The notes under the pieces are model-generated. The model was given only the letters and a program-made list of their open reading frames with translations, was not told the DNA's origin and made no database searches. Source: Alteromonas sp. LOR (GTDB lineage: Bacteria > Pseudomonadota > Gammaproteobacteria > Enterobacterales > Alteromonadaceae). Taken from it: a stretch of DNA of 64,000 nt. The DNA lies in NCBI RefSeq assembly GCF_000753865.1, contig NZ_JQFW01000015.1, positions 429,916 through 493,915 on the forward strand, in the 5' to 3' direction. Of the stretch, positions 27,943 to 39,640 are shown one piece after another; within the stretch, counting starts at the first letter, position 1, and the number at the start of each line of letters is the position of its first letter. The translations under genes and the position numbers were made by a program.

Positions 27943-30165
27943 ATGAAAATAAAGAGTGTGTTTACATTGAGTATGTTGAGTTTGACGCTTTACGGGTGCG
28001 GTGGTTCAGACGCACCTGGAAATCAGCCAGGCTCTGTGACGCTTTCAGGAAGTGCGATTGCTGGCGAAACGCTCAGTGCGAGTGTGGAAGATGCAGATGG
28101 TTTTGATGCAAGCGCCGTATCCTATCAGTGGCTAGCCAATGGGATTCCTTTGTCTGACCAAACAAGCTCGACCTTTACACTAACTAGTGCACAGCGCGGC
28201 GCTACCATTCGCGTGTCAGTGACCTATGTGGATAATGGTGGAACTCGCGAAGGAGCGACATCAAACGAGACTTCTGAAGTGCTTGCCAATGAAGCTGGTT
28301 CAATTACGGTTTCTGGCGCCACAACCGTTGGCTCGGTGCTTACCGCTGAGGTAACCGACGGCAACGGCTTGCCTGAAACAGTCACCTATTCTTGGGCAGC
28401 GTCTGGTACGGTGATAGAGGGTGAGACGGCTCAAACGTTAGAGCTTGGAGAAGCAACTGAAGGCACAACCATCACCGCTACGGCAAGCTATACCGACTTA
28501 GAAGGGTTCGAGGAAAGTGTTACCTCTGAGCCCACTGAAGAAGTCGATCCATTCGGTACGAATACCCCGGCAGAAATTAGCGGGCTAACTGCTACGGTAA
28601 GTAACGATGTGACTGATCCGCTAACGGGTTCGGTATCCGTGTCTGATGTTGATGAAGGTGAAGCAACAATTGTTGCACAAACAGACACCACAATAACTTA
28701 CGGTACGTTTTCTATTACGGAGTCTGGCGACTGGGCATATAACCTAAACACAGAAGACCCAACGGTTGCTGGCTTAGCCAATGCCTCTGAGTCTGTTGAG
28801 GATAGTGCGGTATTAGAATCTGCTGATGGAACCGTTGCTACGCTGGTTATCACTATTATTGGTGTTAATCCTGCGAGCGGGAATAATCAGGCTGCTGTTA
28901 TTAGAGATTTAACCGATGACGATACAGGAGAACTGCGTTTCTCGCTTCCTGAAGCACTAGCCGCTGGGAGAATTGAAGCAAGCTTCACCAGAACCGATGA
29001 CGACCTTGGCAGTACTGATGCATTTATAAGCCTATTTAACTCGGGCAATAATAATGCAGGTTCTATTATTGACCTACGAATTCGCGATGATCAATTTGCG
29101 ACTCGCTACCCTGAACGCTCATTTGATGGAGTGGATGTGACACCAGGAACTTTACAAGATATCGTAATCACATGGGCTTATCCTGATGGAAACACCGCGG
29201 CGGGTCAATTGCCAGTAATTACCGTTGAAATTGACGGCGAAGCAGCGGTTGATCCATTCACCCCAGATGGAAGCAATCCTGAAGGCGGCGTGACAACGGT
29301 TTCATTCCGTTTTGGTAGTAACTCTCTGGTGCTTCCTGAAACTGGTCAATTTACCATTGATGAATTCGCCGTATACAGCGACGTAAATGGTGACACTCTG
29401 GTATTTGAAGATGATTTCTCTACTTACAGCGCCGGCTTTAATCTTGATTCAGAAGTGAGTGACACTTCACCTTACGCGACTAATACTGAAGATGCTCTGG
29501 TTGAAGAATATGGTGCAGCCTCTGGTGACGGAAATCAGTATGCTCGCGTTATTGATACGGACGACAGCGATACCGGAGAGCTAAGATTCGCACTACCAGA
29601 AGCACAAGCTCAAGGTAAACTTGACCTTCGTTTTACTCGTACTGACGATGACGCAGGCAGCACTGATGCTTTTATCAGCCTATTCAACTCGGGAAATAAT
29701 AACGATGGCTCAATCATGGACTTACGAGTAAGAGATGATTCCTTCGGTTTGCGCTACCCAAGTATGGATATCGAAGGGGCTGTAGTCACTCCTGGTGAAT
29801 TCCAAACGTTAAGTGTGACCTGGGCTTACCCAGACGGAAACACGTCGGCAGGTCAACTACCTACTATTACGCTAGAAATCGACGGTGAAGCGGTAATGGA
29901 TCCGTTTGAGCCAACTGGCAGCAATCCAGAGGGCGGCGTGACGACGATATCTTTGCGATTTGGTAGCAACAGCACGGCGCTTACGCAAGATGCCATGTTC
30001 TGGCTGGACGACCTTATCATCTATGCTGACACTGCCGGAACGAACATCGTCTTCCAAGATGATTTTCAAAGCTATGCAGATGGTGAAGACTTAGATCCAG
30101 ATAACAACGCAAACTCTGTTTATTCAAGTAATACTTCAGAGGCAGTGGTAGCAACCGAGCAGTAA
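27943..30165 (+). CDS. surface lipoprotein with Ig-like domains and a duplicated unknown module
   Basis: A 740-residue acidic lipoprotein with no recognised catalytic domain. The signal ends in the lipobox LTLYGC (C19) followed by GGSD. Two Ig-like domains of the V-x-L-S/G-x-x-x-G-x-x-L type follow (about 30-115 and 119-203), then a VCBS-like domain (210-308). The last part consists of two copies of a ~205-residue module (about 315-521 and 532-735, offset 216 residues), each starting near TGELRF-LPEA, then FTRTDDD-GSTDAFISLFNSGNNN, WAYPDGNT, SNPEGGVTT and DDF-SY. The fold looks all-beta, possibly a concanavalin-like jelly roll (inference). I suggest a glycan-capturing role next to the receptors and lyases, similar in principle to SusE/F-type surface proteins. 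ATG at 27943 has AGGTG seven bases upstream. Confidence 0.85.
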   Translation: MKIKSVFTLSMLSLTLYGCGGSDAPGNQPGSVTLSGSAIAGETLSASVEDADGFDASAVSYQWLANGIPLSDQTSSTFTLTSAQRGATIRVSVTYVDNGGTREGATSNETSEVLANEAGSITVSGATTVGSVLTAEVTDGNGLPETVTYSWAASGTVIEGETAQTLELGEATEGTTITATASYTDLEGFEESVTSEPTEEVDPFGTNTPAEISGLTATVSNDVTDPLTGSVSVSDVDEGEATIVAQTDTTITYGTFSITESGDWAYNLNTEDPTVAGLANASESVEDSAVLESADGTVATLVITIIGVNPASGNNQAAVIRDLTDDDTGELRFSLPEALAAGRIEASFTRTDDDLGSTDAFISLFNSGNNNAGSIIDLRIRDDQFATRYPERSFDGVDVTPGTLQDIVITWAYPDGNTAAGQLPVITVEIDGEAAVDPFTPDGSNPEGGVTTVSFRFGSNSLVLPETGQFTIDEFAVYSDVNGDTLVFEDDFSTYSAGFNLDSEVSDTSPYATNTEDALVEEYGAASGDGNQYARVIDTDDSDTGELRFALPEAQAQGKLDLRFTRTDDDAGSTDAFISLFNSGNNNDGSIMDLRVRDDSFGLRYPSMDIEGAVVTPGEFQTLSVTWAYPDGNTSAGQLPTITLEIDGEAVMDPFEPTGSNPEGGVTTISLRFGSNSTALTQDAMFWLDDLIIYADTAGTNIVFQDDFQSYADGEDLDPDNNANSVYSSNTSEAVVATEQ
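28885..30147 (+). repeat. internal tandem duplication of a ~205-codon module
   Basis: Two adjacent coding segments, about 28885-29505 and 29533-30147, encode near-parallel sequences offset by 648 bases. The proteins remain strongly alike (for example TDAFISLFNSGNNN is identical in both) while many codons differ, so the duplication is not recent. Confidence 0.85.
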
Positions 30166-30233
30166 AAGCAGGCGTGTTGCTAAATAACATCGCAACATCG
30201 GTTGTCATAGCATAGAAGTTGTTGAATAAGACA

Positions 30234-30270
30234 AATGCCCGATACGCTACAACGTATTGGGCATTTTTTT
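30234..30270 (+). terminator. terminator after the lipoprotein gene
   Basis: AATGCCCGATACG (30234-30246) pairs with CGTATTGGGCATT (30253-30265) and runs into seven T residues (30264-30270). It marks the right end of the alginate locus. Confidence 0.92.
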
Positions 30271-30275
30271 CAGGT

Positions 30276-30306
30276 AAAAAAAAGCGCACTTTATTCAGTG
30301 CGCTTT
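30276..30306 (-). terminator. terminator after eno
   Basis: AGCGCACT (30283-30290) pairs with AGTGCGCT (30297-30304). On the minus strand it is followed by a run of T residues (complement of 30276-30282). It serves the convergent eno gene and may act in both directions. Confidence 0.88.
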
Positions 30307-30356
30307 TGTGTTTTTAAAGCGAGTTAACAGCGATTCATAAGAGAATCGCGTTCACT

Positions 30357-31658
<1,302 letters not shown>

Positions 31659-31672
31659 TCAACAATTGATGT

Positions 31673-31697
31673 GGGAACGCAACGGGAAAGCGTTCCC
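31673..31697. other. hairpin in the pyrG-eno spacer
   Basis: GGGAACGC (31673-31680) is complementary to GCGTTCCC (31690-31697) with a nine-base loop. On the minus strand it lies in the leader of eno, between the two genes, and has no T-tract. It may be an mRNA processing or stability element. Confidence 0.4.
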
Positions 31698-31708
31698 TTT
31701 ATTAGAAA

Positions 31709-33355
<1,647 letters not shown>

Positions 33356-33532
33356 TTAGGGTTGTATGGTAAATATAGGCCGATTTCAGAAAGAAACCAT
33401 CTACACTTTGGACGGGGCGATAGTATACGCAAAACCATGTAAACAGACAATCTATTTGCCTACATGATGTGCAAATTTACGCCAGATTTACACCAAATTC
33501 AGGCCAATTGTGACCTAAACTTGGCCTTGCGG

Positions 33533-36166
33533 CTAAGACTGACTCAAGCGCTTTAAGGTGTAAATAAGGTCGAGAGCTTGCCGCGGAGATAGCTCATCAG
33601 GAGATATGTTCGCAAGGGCATCGACAGCAGGGTTAGGTTTATCTGGAAACAGCAGTTCTGCTTGGCCTTTTGGCTTTGCCTTTGATGCAGCCTTTGATGT
33701 AGCTTTTGTTGTAGCTTTTGTTGTAACTTTCGGGGTGCTTGCTGCCTTATCAGGCGCACTCTCTTCTCCTTGTGTCATAATATGAGAAGATTCGAGCGCG
33801 GCGAGCTTTTGGCGTGCGGCTTGGATAACGGTTTTTGGAACGCCCGCTAACTGGGCTACCTGCAGCCCGAAACTTTTGCTTGCTGCACCTTCTGAAACCG
33901 TATGCATAAAGCGAATGGTATCTTCAAACTCAACAGCATCTAAATGCACATTGACGACACCTGGCTGTGTATCTGGCAGCTCGGTAAGCTCGAAATAATG
34001 AGTCGCAAAAAGGGTATAGGCATTCAGCTGCTTGGCAAGGTAACTTGCGCATGCCCACGCCAGTGAGAGCCCGTCGTAGGTACTGGTTCCACGGCCTATT
34101 TCATCCATTAACACCAATGAGTTTTCCGTGGCGTTATTGAGAATGTTAGCGGTTTCTGTCATTTCTACCATAAAGGTGGAGCGGCCAGAAGCGAGATCAT
34201 CAGATGCACCAATGCGGGTGAAGATACGGTCGAGTTTACCAATGTGAGCATGTTGAGCCGGCACGAAACTACCCACACATGCGAGCAGTGCAATGAGAGC
34301 CGTTTGACGCATGTACGTAGATTTCCCCCCCATGTTAGGACCGGTGATTATCAGCATGCGCCGTGAACTATCTAGCTGAAGCGGATTAGCAATGAAAGGT
34401 GCTTTCATTACATTCTCAACAACAGGGTGTCGGCCGTCTTGGTAAGTAAGTGCACACTCGTTACTGAGCTTCGGCCTATGCCAATCAAGGGCAATTGCCC
34501 GTTCGGCGAAACAACACAGCACATCAAGCTTTGCTAGCGCAGCGGCACTGTCTATCAGGTTATTTAAGTAAGGCGTAAAGTCATCAAATAGTGCCTCGTA
34601 CAATTTTTTCTCTAGGGCAAGCGCCGCCCCTTGACTACTAAGTACCTTGTCCTCGTGCTCTTTTAATTCAGGAGTAATAAAGCGTTCGGTATTTTTGAGC
34701 GTTTGGCGACGGATATATTCTGCGGGTGCATTTGCACTATTGGCGCGGCTAATTTCAATAAAAAAGCCATGCACTCGGTTATATCCCACCTTAAGGGTAG
34801 AAATACCAGTACGTTCTCTTTCTCGACGCTCCATTGCATCAAGATAGTCAGTAGCACCCTGAGAGAGCGCGCGTAACTCGTCTAATTCTTCGTTGTAGCC
34901 AGGTGCTATGACGCCGCCTTCTCGAATAATTACCGGCGGGTTATCAATGATGGCGTGATTAAGCAGTGTTTGCAGCTCGGGATAAGTGCCGATGGTTTGA
35001 CTAATTTGTTTTATTTGGCCAGTTTCAAAGCGCGATAATGCGTCGCGTAAATCAGGCAATGCGTTAAACGCGTTTTTCAACCTGGCAAAATCACGAGGTC
35101 GCGCAGAGCGAAGGGCTAAGCGCGCCATAATACGTTCAATGTCGCCAATGTGTTTTAAGGCGCTGCGAATATCGTCAGGGTTATCGTCAATAAAGGCATC
35201 AACGGCGTCTAATCGACTCTGTAGCTCATGTTGGTCGGTTAACGGTGAGTGAATAACACGTTGCAACATACGGCTACCCATCGCCGTTGTGGTGGTGTCC
35301 ATCACACTAAAAAGCGTATTTTCTTGACCGCCAGATAAGTTATGAGTGAGCTCTAAATTACGTCTTGTCGCTGCGTCTAACTGAACGCGGCTGTCTTGCT
35401 GTTCGGTTTGTATTTGCCTGATATGGGGTAGGGCCGTTCGTTGGGTGTCTTTTACATATTGCAGCACACAGCCCGCAGCACCTAACCCTTTAGTTATACC
35501 TTTAAGGCCAAAACCATCAAGGGTCTTGGTCTCAAACTGCAGATTCAACTGCTCATCTGCGGTATCAATGTCAAACTCCCACTCAGGACGACGTCGTAAC
35601 CCCTTTCTGTTTTCTATTAGCGATACATGCTCAAATCCCTCTGGGTAGAGCAATTCAGCAGGGTTGACTCGTTGAATCTCGGCGAGCAAGTTCTCATCAT
35701 TATCGCATTCAAACACCACAAATCGCCCGCTAGTCACATCCAGCGTGGCTAAACCATAATGCATTGTGTGGCCACACACTGCGGCTAATATATTATCCCG
35801 TCGTTCTTCTAAAAGCGCTTCGTCGGTGACAGTACCGGGTGTGACAATACGCTGAACTTGGCGTTCCACGGGACCTTTACTCGTAGCGGGGTCGCCTACT
35901 TGTTCACAAATTGCCACCGATTCACCCATTTTAACTAATCGGGAAAGGTAACTTTCTACCGCGTGATAAGGTACGCCAGCCATAGGGATGGGATCGCCGC
36001 CAGACTTGCCTCTAGCCGTCAATGATATATCGAGAAGGTCTGCAGCTTTTTTGGCATCATCAAAAAACAATTCGTAAAAATCGCCCATGCGATAGAACAA
36101 GAGAATATTCGGATGCTGCGCCTTAATCGTAAGGTACTGGCGCATCATAGGAGTATGTGATTCCAA
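33533..36166 (-). CDS. mutS: DNA mismatch repair protein MutS
   Basis: MutS recognises mismatches and recruits MutL. I start it at TTG 36166, giving 877 residues beginning (M)[11 protein letters not shown], which aligns with the E. coli start region. GAGG lies nine bases upstream, and an open frame further out to 36415 would run through the divergent pncC gene. The mismatch-binding [16 protein letters not shown] near residue 25, the Walker [16 protein letters not shown], the Walker [16 protein letters not shown] and the dimer signature [13 protein letters not shown] are present. Near the C-terminus a Lys/Ala/Thr repeat ([17 protein letters not shown]) separates the body from QAELLF, which resembles a beta-clamp-binding motif. 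The gene lies 192 bases before pyrG on the same strand. Confidence 0.97.
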   Translation of the reverse strand: MESHTPMMRQYLTIKAQHPNILLFYRMGDFYELFFDDAKKAADLLDISLTARGKSGGDPIPMAGVPYHAVESYLSRLVKMGESVAICEQVGDPATSKGPVERQVQRIVTPGTVTDEALLEERRDNILAAVCGHTMHYGLATLDVTSGRFVVFECDNDENLLAEIQRVNPAELLYPEGFEHVSLIENRKGLRRRPEWEFDIDTADEQLNLQFETKTLDGFGLKGITKGLGAAGCVLQYVKDTQRTALPHIRQIQTEQQDSRVQLDAATRRNLELTHNLSGGQENTLFSVMDTTTTAMGSRMLQRVIHSPLTDQHELQSRLDAVDAFIDDNPDDIRSALKHIGDIERIMARLALRSARPRDFARLKNAFNALPDLRDALSRFETGQIKQISQTIGTYPELQTLLNHAIIDNPPVIIREGGVIAPGYNEELDELRALSQGATDYLDAMERRERERTGISTLKVGYNRVHGFFIEISRANSANAPAEYIRRQTLKNTERFITPELKEHEDKVLSSQGAALALEKKLYEALFDDFTPYLNNLIDSAAALAKLDVLCCFAERAIALDWHRPKLSNECALTYQDGRHPVVENVMKAPFIANPLQLDSSRRMLIITGPNMGGKSTYMRQTALIALLACVGSFVPAQHAHIGKLDRIFTRIGASDDLASGRSTFMVEMTETANILNNATENSLVLMDEIGRGTSTYDGLSLAWACASYLAKQLNAYTLFATHYFELTELPDTQPGVVNVHLDAVEFEDTIRFMHTVSEGAASKSFGLQVAQLAGVPKTVIQAARQKLAALESSHIMTQGEESAPDKAASTPKVTTKATTKATSKAASKAKPKGQAELLFPDKPNPAVDALANISPDELSPRQALDLIYTLKRLSQS
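33671..33728 (-). repeat. short in-frame repeats near the mutS 3' end
   Basis: Degenerate repeat units of 12-15 bases built on GCTTTTGTTGTA and GCCTTTGATG (plus strand) encode the [14 protein letters not shown] linker of MutS. Such runs tend to vary in length between strains without changing the frame. Confidence 0.65.
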
Positions 36167-36263
36167 AAAAACGGCCTCGATAGATATGTTTATGGTGTTA
36201 GTGCGTATGGTAACAAATAAATGATAAACTCTGTGCAACAAAAAGCACTGACGGTAGATTGAT

Positions 36264-36803
36264 ATGACCACACCATTTTCAACGGTTTCTAAACCAAACG
36301 CCATACCCGTAATGCTTGATAGCGCATTAAATACCCAAGTCATGGCGATTGGTGATGTGTTGCGTAAAAAGGGGTGGACAGTATCGACTGCTGAATCGTG
36401 CACCGGCGGCGGCATTGCTTTTGCGTTTACCAGCGTTGCAGGCAGTTCAGATTGGTTTAATCAGTCTTGGGTAACCTATTCTAATAAGGCTAAAATGCAG
36501 GAGCTGTTCGTAAACACTGAGACCCTTGAAACGCATGGGGCTGTATCGCAGCAGACGGTGACTGAAATGGCGCTTGGTGTGCAAAAGCGATGTGGAGCAA
36601 ACGTAGTGGTTACGGTTAGTGGTATTGCTGGGCCTGGTGGCGGTACTGACAGCAAACCTGTAGGCACTGTGTGGTTTGGTTTCATTTGTGGTGATGGTGC
36701 TTTTCAAGTCAAGCAGGTGTTTAGTGGCAACAGGGATGAAGTACGTGGTGAAGCGGTAGCCTTTGCAATTAATTATGTGCTGAAAATGCTTAGTACTAGT
36801 TAA
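36264..36803 (+). CDS. pncC: nicotinamide-nucleotide amidohydrolase (CinA C-terminal family)
   Basis: A 179-residue stand-alone CinA C-terminal domain. PncC deamidates nicotinamide mononucleotide to nicotinate mononucleotide, recycling NMN produced by DNA ligase. The family blocks [21 protein letters not shown] and YSNKAKMQ, then [22 protein letters not shown], are intact. It has about 15 extra residues at the N-terminus, so an internal start (for example M17 or M27) is possible. It is divergent from mutS (97 bases between starts) and lies upstream of recA, the common gammaproteobacterial order pncC-recA. Confidence 0.93.
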   Translation: MTTPFSTVSKPNAIPVMLDSALNTQVMAIGDVLRKKGWTVSTAESCTGGGIAFAFTSVAGSSDWFNQSWVTYSNKAKMQELFVNTETLETHGAVSQQTVTEMALGVQKRCGANVVVTVSGIAGPGGGTDSKPVGTVWFGFICGDGAFQVKQVFSGNRDEVRGEAVAFAINYVLKMLSTS

Positions 36804-36848
36804 GCAACACATCTTAGGCCGAGTTGAAAAAAATAATTAAAACACTGG

Positions 36849-36876
36849 TTGAAACTGTATGCTTGTACAGTATAGA
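36849..36876 (+). promoter_or_regulatory. recA promoter with LexA (SOS) box
   Basis: CTGTATGCTTGTACAG (36855-36870) fits the CTGT-N8-ACAG LexA consensus. It fills the spacer between TTGAAA (36849-36854) and TATAGA (36871-36876), the same arrangement as in the E. coli recA promoter. LexA bound there would block RNA polymerase. Confidence 0.9.
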
Positions 36877-37109
36877 ATGCATGCAGAAATTGTTAGGGTA
36901 TAGATGTGGTTTGTCGTTCTAGCGTTTTAATATTGACGAACGATGTTGTCTCAGTGGTTCAGTATTTATGGACGAACTCAAGGCAGCCTGAGATAGATAA
37001 GCTGCTGGCAAATAAATAGCTGGCAAATTAACAACAAAGTTAACAAATAACAGCGCAAACAAGTAGTAAGCAAAGCGAGAATCATAAGCTGTAAGATGTT
37101 TTGAAAGTT

Positions 37110-37146
37110 AAAATATAAGGAACGTAATAAAACATCCTTATATTTT
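37110..37146 (+). other. perfect 12-bp AT-rich hairpin in the recA leader
   Basis: AAAATATAAGGA (37110-37121) is fully complementary to TCCTTATATTTT (37135-37146), with a 13-base loop, 85 bases before the recA ATG. The downstream bases CATTTTTA are T-rich, so it could act as a weak terminator or a stability element. Confidence 0.55.
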
Positions 37147-37230
37147 CATTTTTACTCACATTCATGTTCCAACTCTTGTTGATAATAAACGCAATGTGAC
37201 GCGCAAAAGATAAGCATAGGCATAGTTAAG

Positions 37231-38265
37231 ATGACAGATCAAAATAGAACCAAAGCGTTAGATGCAGCGCTTTCTCAAATTGAAAAACAATTTGGGAAAG
37301 GCTCAATTATGAAGTTGGGCGAAAACAAGACAATGGATGTGGAAACTATTTCTACAGGCTCCCTTGGGCTAGACATTGCTCTTGGTGCGGGTGGTTTACC
37401 ACTTGGCCGAATTGTTGAAATTTACGGTCCAGAGTCATCAGGTAAAACAACCTTAACCCTTGAAGTCATTGCTGAAGCACAGCGCCAAGGCAAGACTTGT
37501 GCGTTCGTCGATGCGGAACACGCGCTAGATCCTATTTACGCGGAAAAACTTGGCGTTAACATTAACGAATTATTAGTATCGCAACCTGATACTGGTGAGC
37601 AAGCGCTTGAAATTTGTGACATGTTGACACGCTCTGGCGCTGTTGACGTTATTGTTGTCGACTCCGTAGCAGCGTTAACACCGCGTGCTGAAATCGAAGG
37701 CGATATCGGTGATTCACACGTAGGTCTTGCTGCGAGAATGATGTCTCAAAGTATGCGTAAAATTACGGGTAACCTGAAACGCTCGAATACAATGATGATT
37801 TTTATCAACCAAATTCGTATGAAGATTGGTGTGATGTTCGGAAGCCCTGAAACAACTACAGGTGGTAACGCACTTAAGTTTTACGCGTCTGTACGCTTAG
37901 ACATCAGAAGAATTGGTTCGGTAAAAGAAGGTGACGAGGTTGTCGGTAACGAAACTCGCGTTAAAGTCGTTAAGAACAAAATCGCGCCTCCTTTCAAGCA
38001 AGCTGAATTTATCATTCGATATGGTGAAGGTATTTCTAAGCACGGCGAGTTAATTGACTTAGGTGTTAAGCACAAATTAATTGATAAAGCCGGTGCATGG
38101 TATAGCTACAACACAGACCGTATCGGTCAGGGTAAAGCGAACAGCATGTTGTTTTTAAAGAATAACCCTGCTGTATCGGACGAGATAGAAGCTAAGCTAA
38201 GAGAAATGTTGCTTCCAGGCAAAATCGTTGAAGATAAAAGCGAAGAGGCTGGTGAAGAGTCATAA
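37231..38265 (+). CDS. recA: recombinase RecA
   Basis: RecA forms filaments on single-stranded DNA for homologous recombination and triggers LexA self-cleavage in the SOS response. The 344-residue length is normal. Walker [10 protein letters not shown] (66-74), [12 protein letters not shown] (Walker B), the loop-1 region and the loop-2 [22 protein letters not shown] are present, and the acidic C-terminus ends [11 protein letters not shown]. The Shine-Dalgarno match is weak (AGG 11 bases upstream). recX is not found downstream, where it often sits; an ABC exporter follows instead. Confidence 0.99.
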   Translation: MTDQNRTKALDAALSQIEKQFGKGSIMKLGENKTMDVETISTGSLGLDIALGAGGLPLGRIVEIYGPESSGKTTLTLEVIAEAQRQGKTCAFVDAEHALDPIYAEKLGVNINELLVSQPDTGEQALEICDMLTRSGAVDVIVVDSVAALTPRAEIEGDIGDSHVGLAARMMSQSMRKITGNLKRSNTMMIFINQIRMKIGVMFGSPETTTGGNALKFYASVRLDIRRIGSVKEGDEVVGNETRVKVVKNKIAPPFKQAEFIIRYGEGISKHGELIDLGVKHKLIDKAGAWYSYNTDRIGQGKANSMLFLKNNPAVSDEIEAKLREMLLPGKIVEDKSEEAGEES

Positions 38266-38330
38266 GCACCAGCAGAGATAGCTTCTTACACAAATGACTT
38301 GTGAGAAGCCCAACCCTCTTTTAGATAATT

Positions 38331-38356
38331 AAAACCGCCATCAAGGCGGTTTTTTT
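38331..38356 (+). terminator. recA terminator
   Basis: AAACCGCC (38332-38339) pairs with GGCGGTTT (38346-38353), ending in a run of eight or nine T residues. A second hairpin, GCTTCT...AGAAGC (38281-38309), lies just before it. Confidence 0.92.
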
Positions 38357-38833
38357 GTATCTGCAGATTGTTTATTTTTCATCTGTCTACCGCTTGAGTC
38401 ATCTACCTTCTTGTTTACTTTTTATATCTATCAAACGCTATCGACAACCAAATAGAAAATTAACGATATCGTTTAATAGAAAAACATTTACTAACATTTT
38501 TTGCCTGAATAACCCTTGTTTACATGACCAATAAGAGGAATGCTGTAATTAATACCAAAAAGAAAAGACTAATAGTCTGTGCCGCGTTTCATTGAAGCGC
38601 AAAGTAAATCGATAAATAGTACAGCGATATATAGAGCAGTGATAAATAGAATGTTCAGGCAGTAGCCCAATCTATGAACGTTGTATGTTTATACAAAATA
38701 AAGTATTGCTAATAAGATAAAAGTAAATAGTGTAATGCTGCTTTTGCTGTATGCATCACTGAACGTCATCGGTTTATGAATACGCGAGTCGCTGGCATAA
38801 ATCGTCACTAATAAAAGAGAAGAGGGAAGGTCC
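38357..38833. other. 477-base intergenic region, recA to natA
   Basis: AT-rich spacer with no credible reading frame and no remnant of recX that I can recognise. The strong ribosome-binding sequence GAGGGAAGG at about 38822-38830 belongs to natA. Confidence 0.5.
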
Positions 38834-39640
38834 ATGATTGAAATAGCTGGCCTCGCTAAACGTTTTGAGGTCGAGAACCCGAAAAAGCTTAGCGAACAAG
38901 AGAAAAAAGATCCGCGTTTAAAGGGGCGTTATTTTCAGTCTGTTCGGGATGTGTCTTTTACATGCCAAAGTGGAGAGGTTCTTGGTTTGCTTGGTCCCAA
39001 TGGAGCAGGTAAAACGACCACGCTTCGTATGTTATCAACGGCACTTCGTCCAGATAGCGGCAGCGTGCTAATAGATGGTCAAGACATTTTGGCAAACCCT
39101 AATGTTGCTCGTAAAAAGATAGGCTTTTTATCGAGTTCCACAGGTTTGTATGGTCGACTTACTGGTAGAGAAAATATCAGCTACTTCGGCGAACTGCATG
39201 GATTATCGAAAAGTACGATTGAAGCTCGTATTGAAGAAATGGCAGACTTACTTGATATGCAGAGTTTCTTAGAGCGGCGAGCCGAAAACTTTTCATCCGG
39301 TATGAAGCAAAAGGTATCAATAGCGAGAGCGGTTATACACGAGCCTTCACTTGTTGTGCTCGATGAGCCCACCACGGGTTTAGATATTATGGCTACCAGC
39401 ACCGTAATGGAATTTATTCAACGATTAAAAGATAAAGGCACACCCGTTATTTTCTCTACTCACCATCTCGATGAAGTGCAAACGCTGTGTGACAAAGTCA
39501 CCGTCATCAATCAAGGTGAAACGGTATTCAATGACTCACTAGCGGCGTTCAGCGCACTGTCCGATGGCCAAATGCACAAGAGTTTCCTTAAAACACTAGA
39601 AACAGAATCACAGGAGAAGAGCAATGTGGTTAATCTTTAA
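38834..39640 (+). CDS. natA: ABC transporter ATP-binding protein, NatA type
   Basis: A 268-residue ATPase that would power an ABC-2 exporter. Walker A GPNGAGKTT (54-62), the Q-loop-like FLSSSTGLYGRLT, the signature FSSGMKQKVSIARA, Walker B LVVLDEPTTGLD and the switch histidine in STHHLDE are complete. An N-terminal stretch (EVENPKKLSEQEKKDPRLKG, residues 12-31) precedes the core, as in NatA-like proteins. The gene overlaps natB by 17 bases. Sodium export is the role of the Bacillus NatAB pair; the substrate here is not determined by sequence. Confidence 0.85.
   Translation: MIEIAGLAKRFEVENPKKLSEQEKKDPRLKGRYFQSVRDVSFTCQSGEVLGLLGPNGAGKTTTLRMLSTALRPDSGSVLIDGQDILANPNVARKKIGFLSSSTGLYGRLTGRENISYFGELHGLSKSTIEARIEEMADLLDMQSFLERRAENFSSGMKQKVSIARAVIHEPSLVVLDEPTTGLDIMATSTVMEFIQRLKDKGTPVIFSTHHLDEVQTLCDKVTVINQGETVFNDSLAAFSALSDGQMHKSFLKTLETESQEKSNVVNL

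Larger units (their letters stand above)
36804..37230. other. 427-base recA leader and promoter region
   Basis: It contains the LexA-controlled recA promoter (36849-36876). If this is the only promoter, the recA mRNA has a leader of about 345 bases. The leader has many short direct repeats (for example GCTGGCAAAT/AGCTGGCAAAT around 37010-37027) and a perfect AT-rich hairpin at 37110-37146. No gene is evident. Confidence 0.65.

Noticed and set aside
36167..36415. An 83-residue N-terminal extension of MutS
   Set aside because: It overlaps the divergent pncC start, has no similarity to MutS N-termini, and TTG 36166 with GAGG upstream fits the family start.
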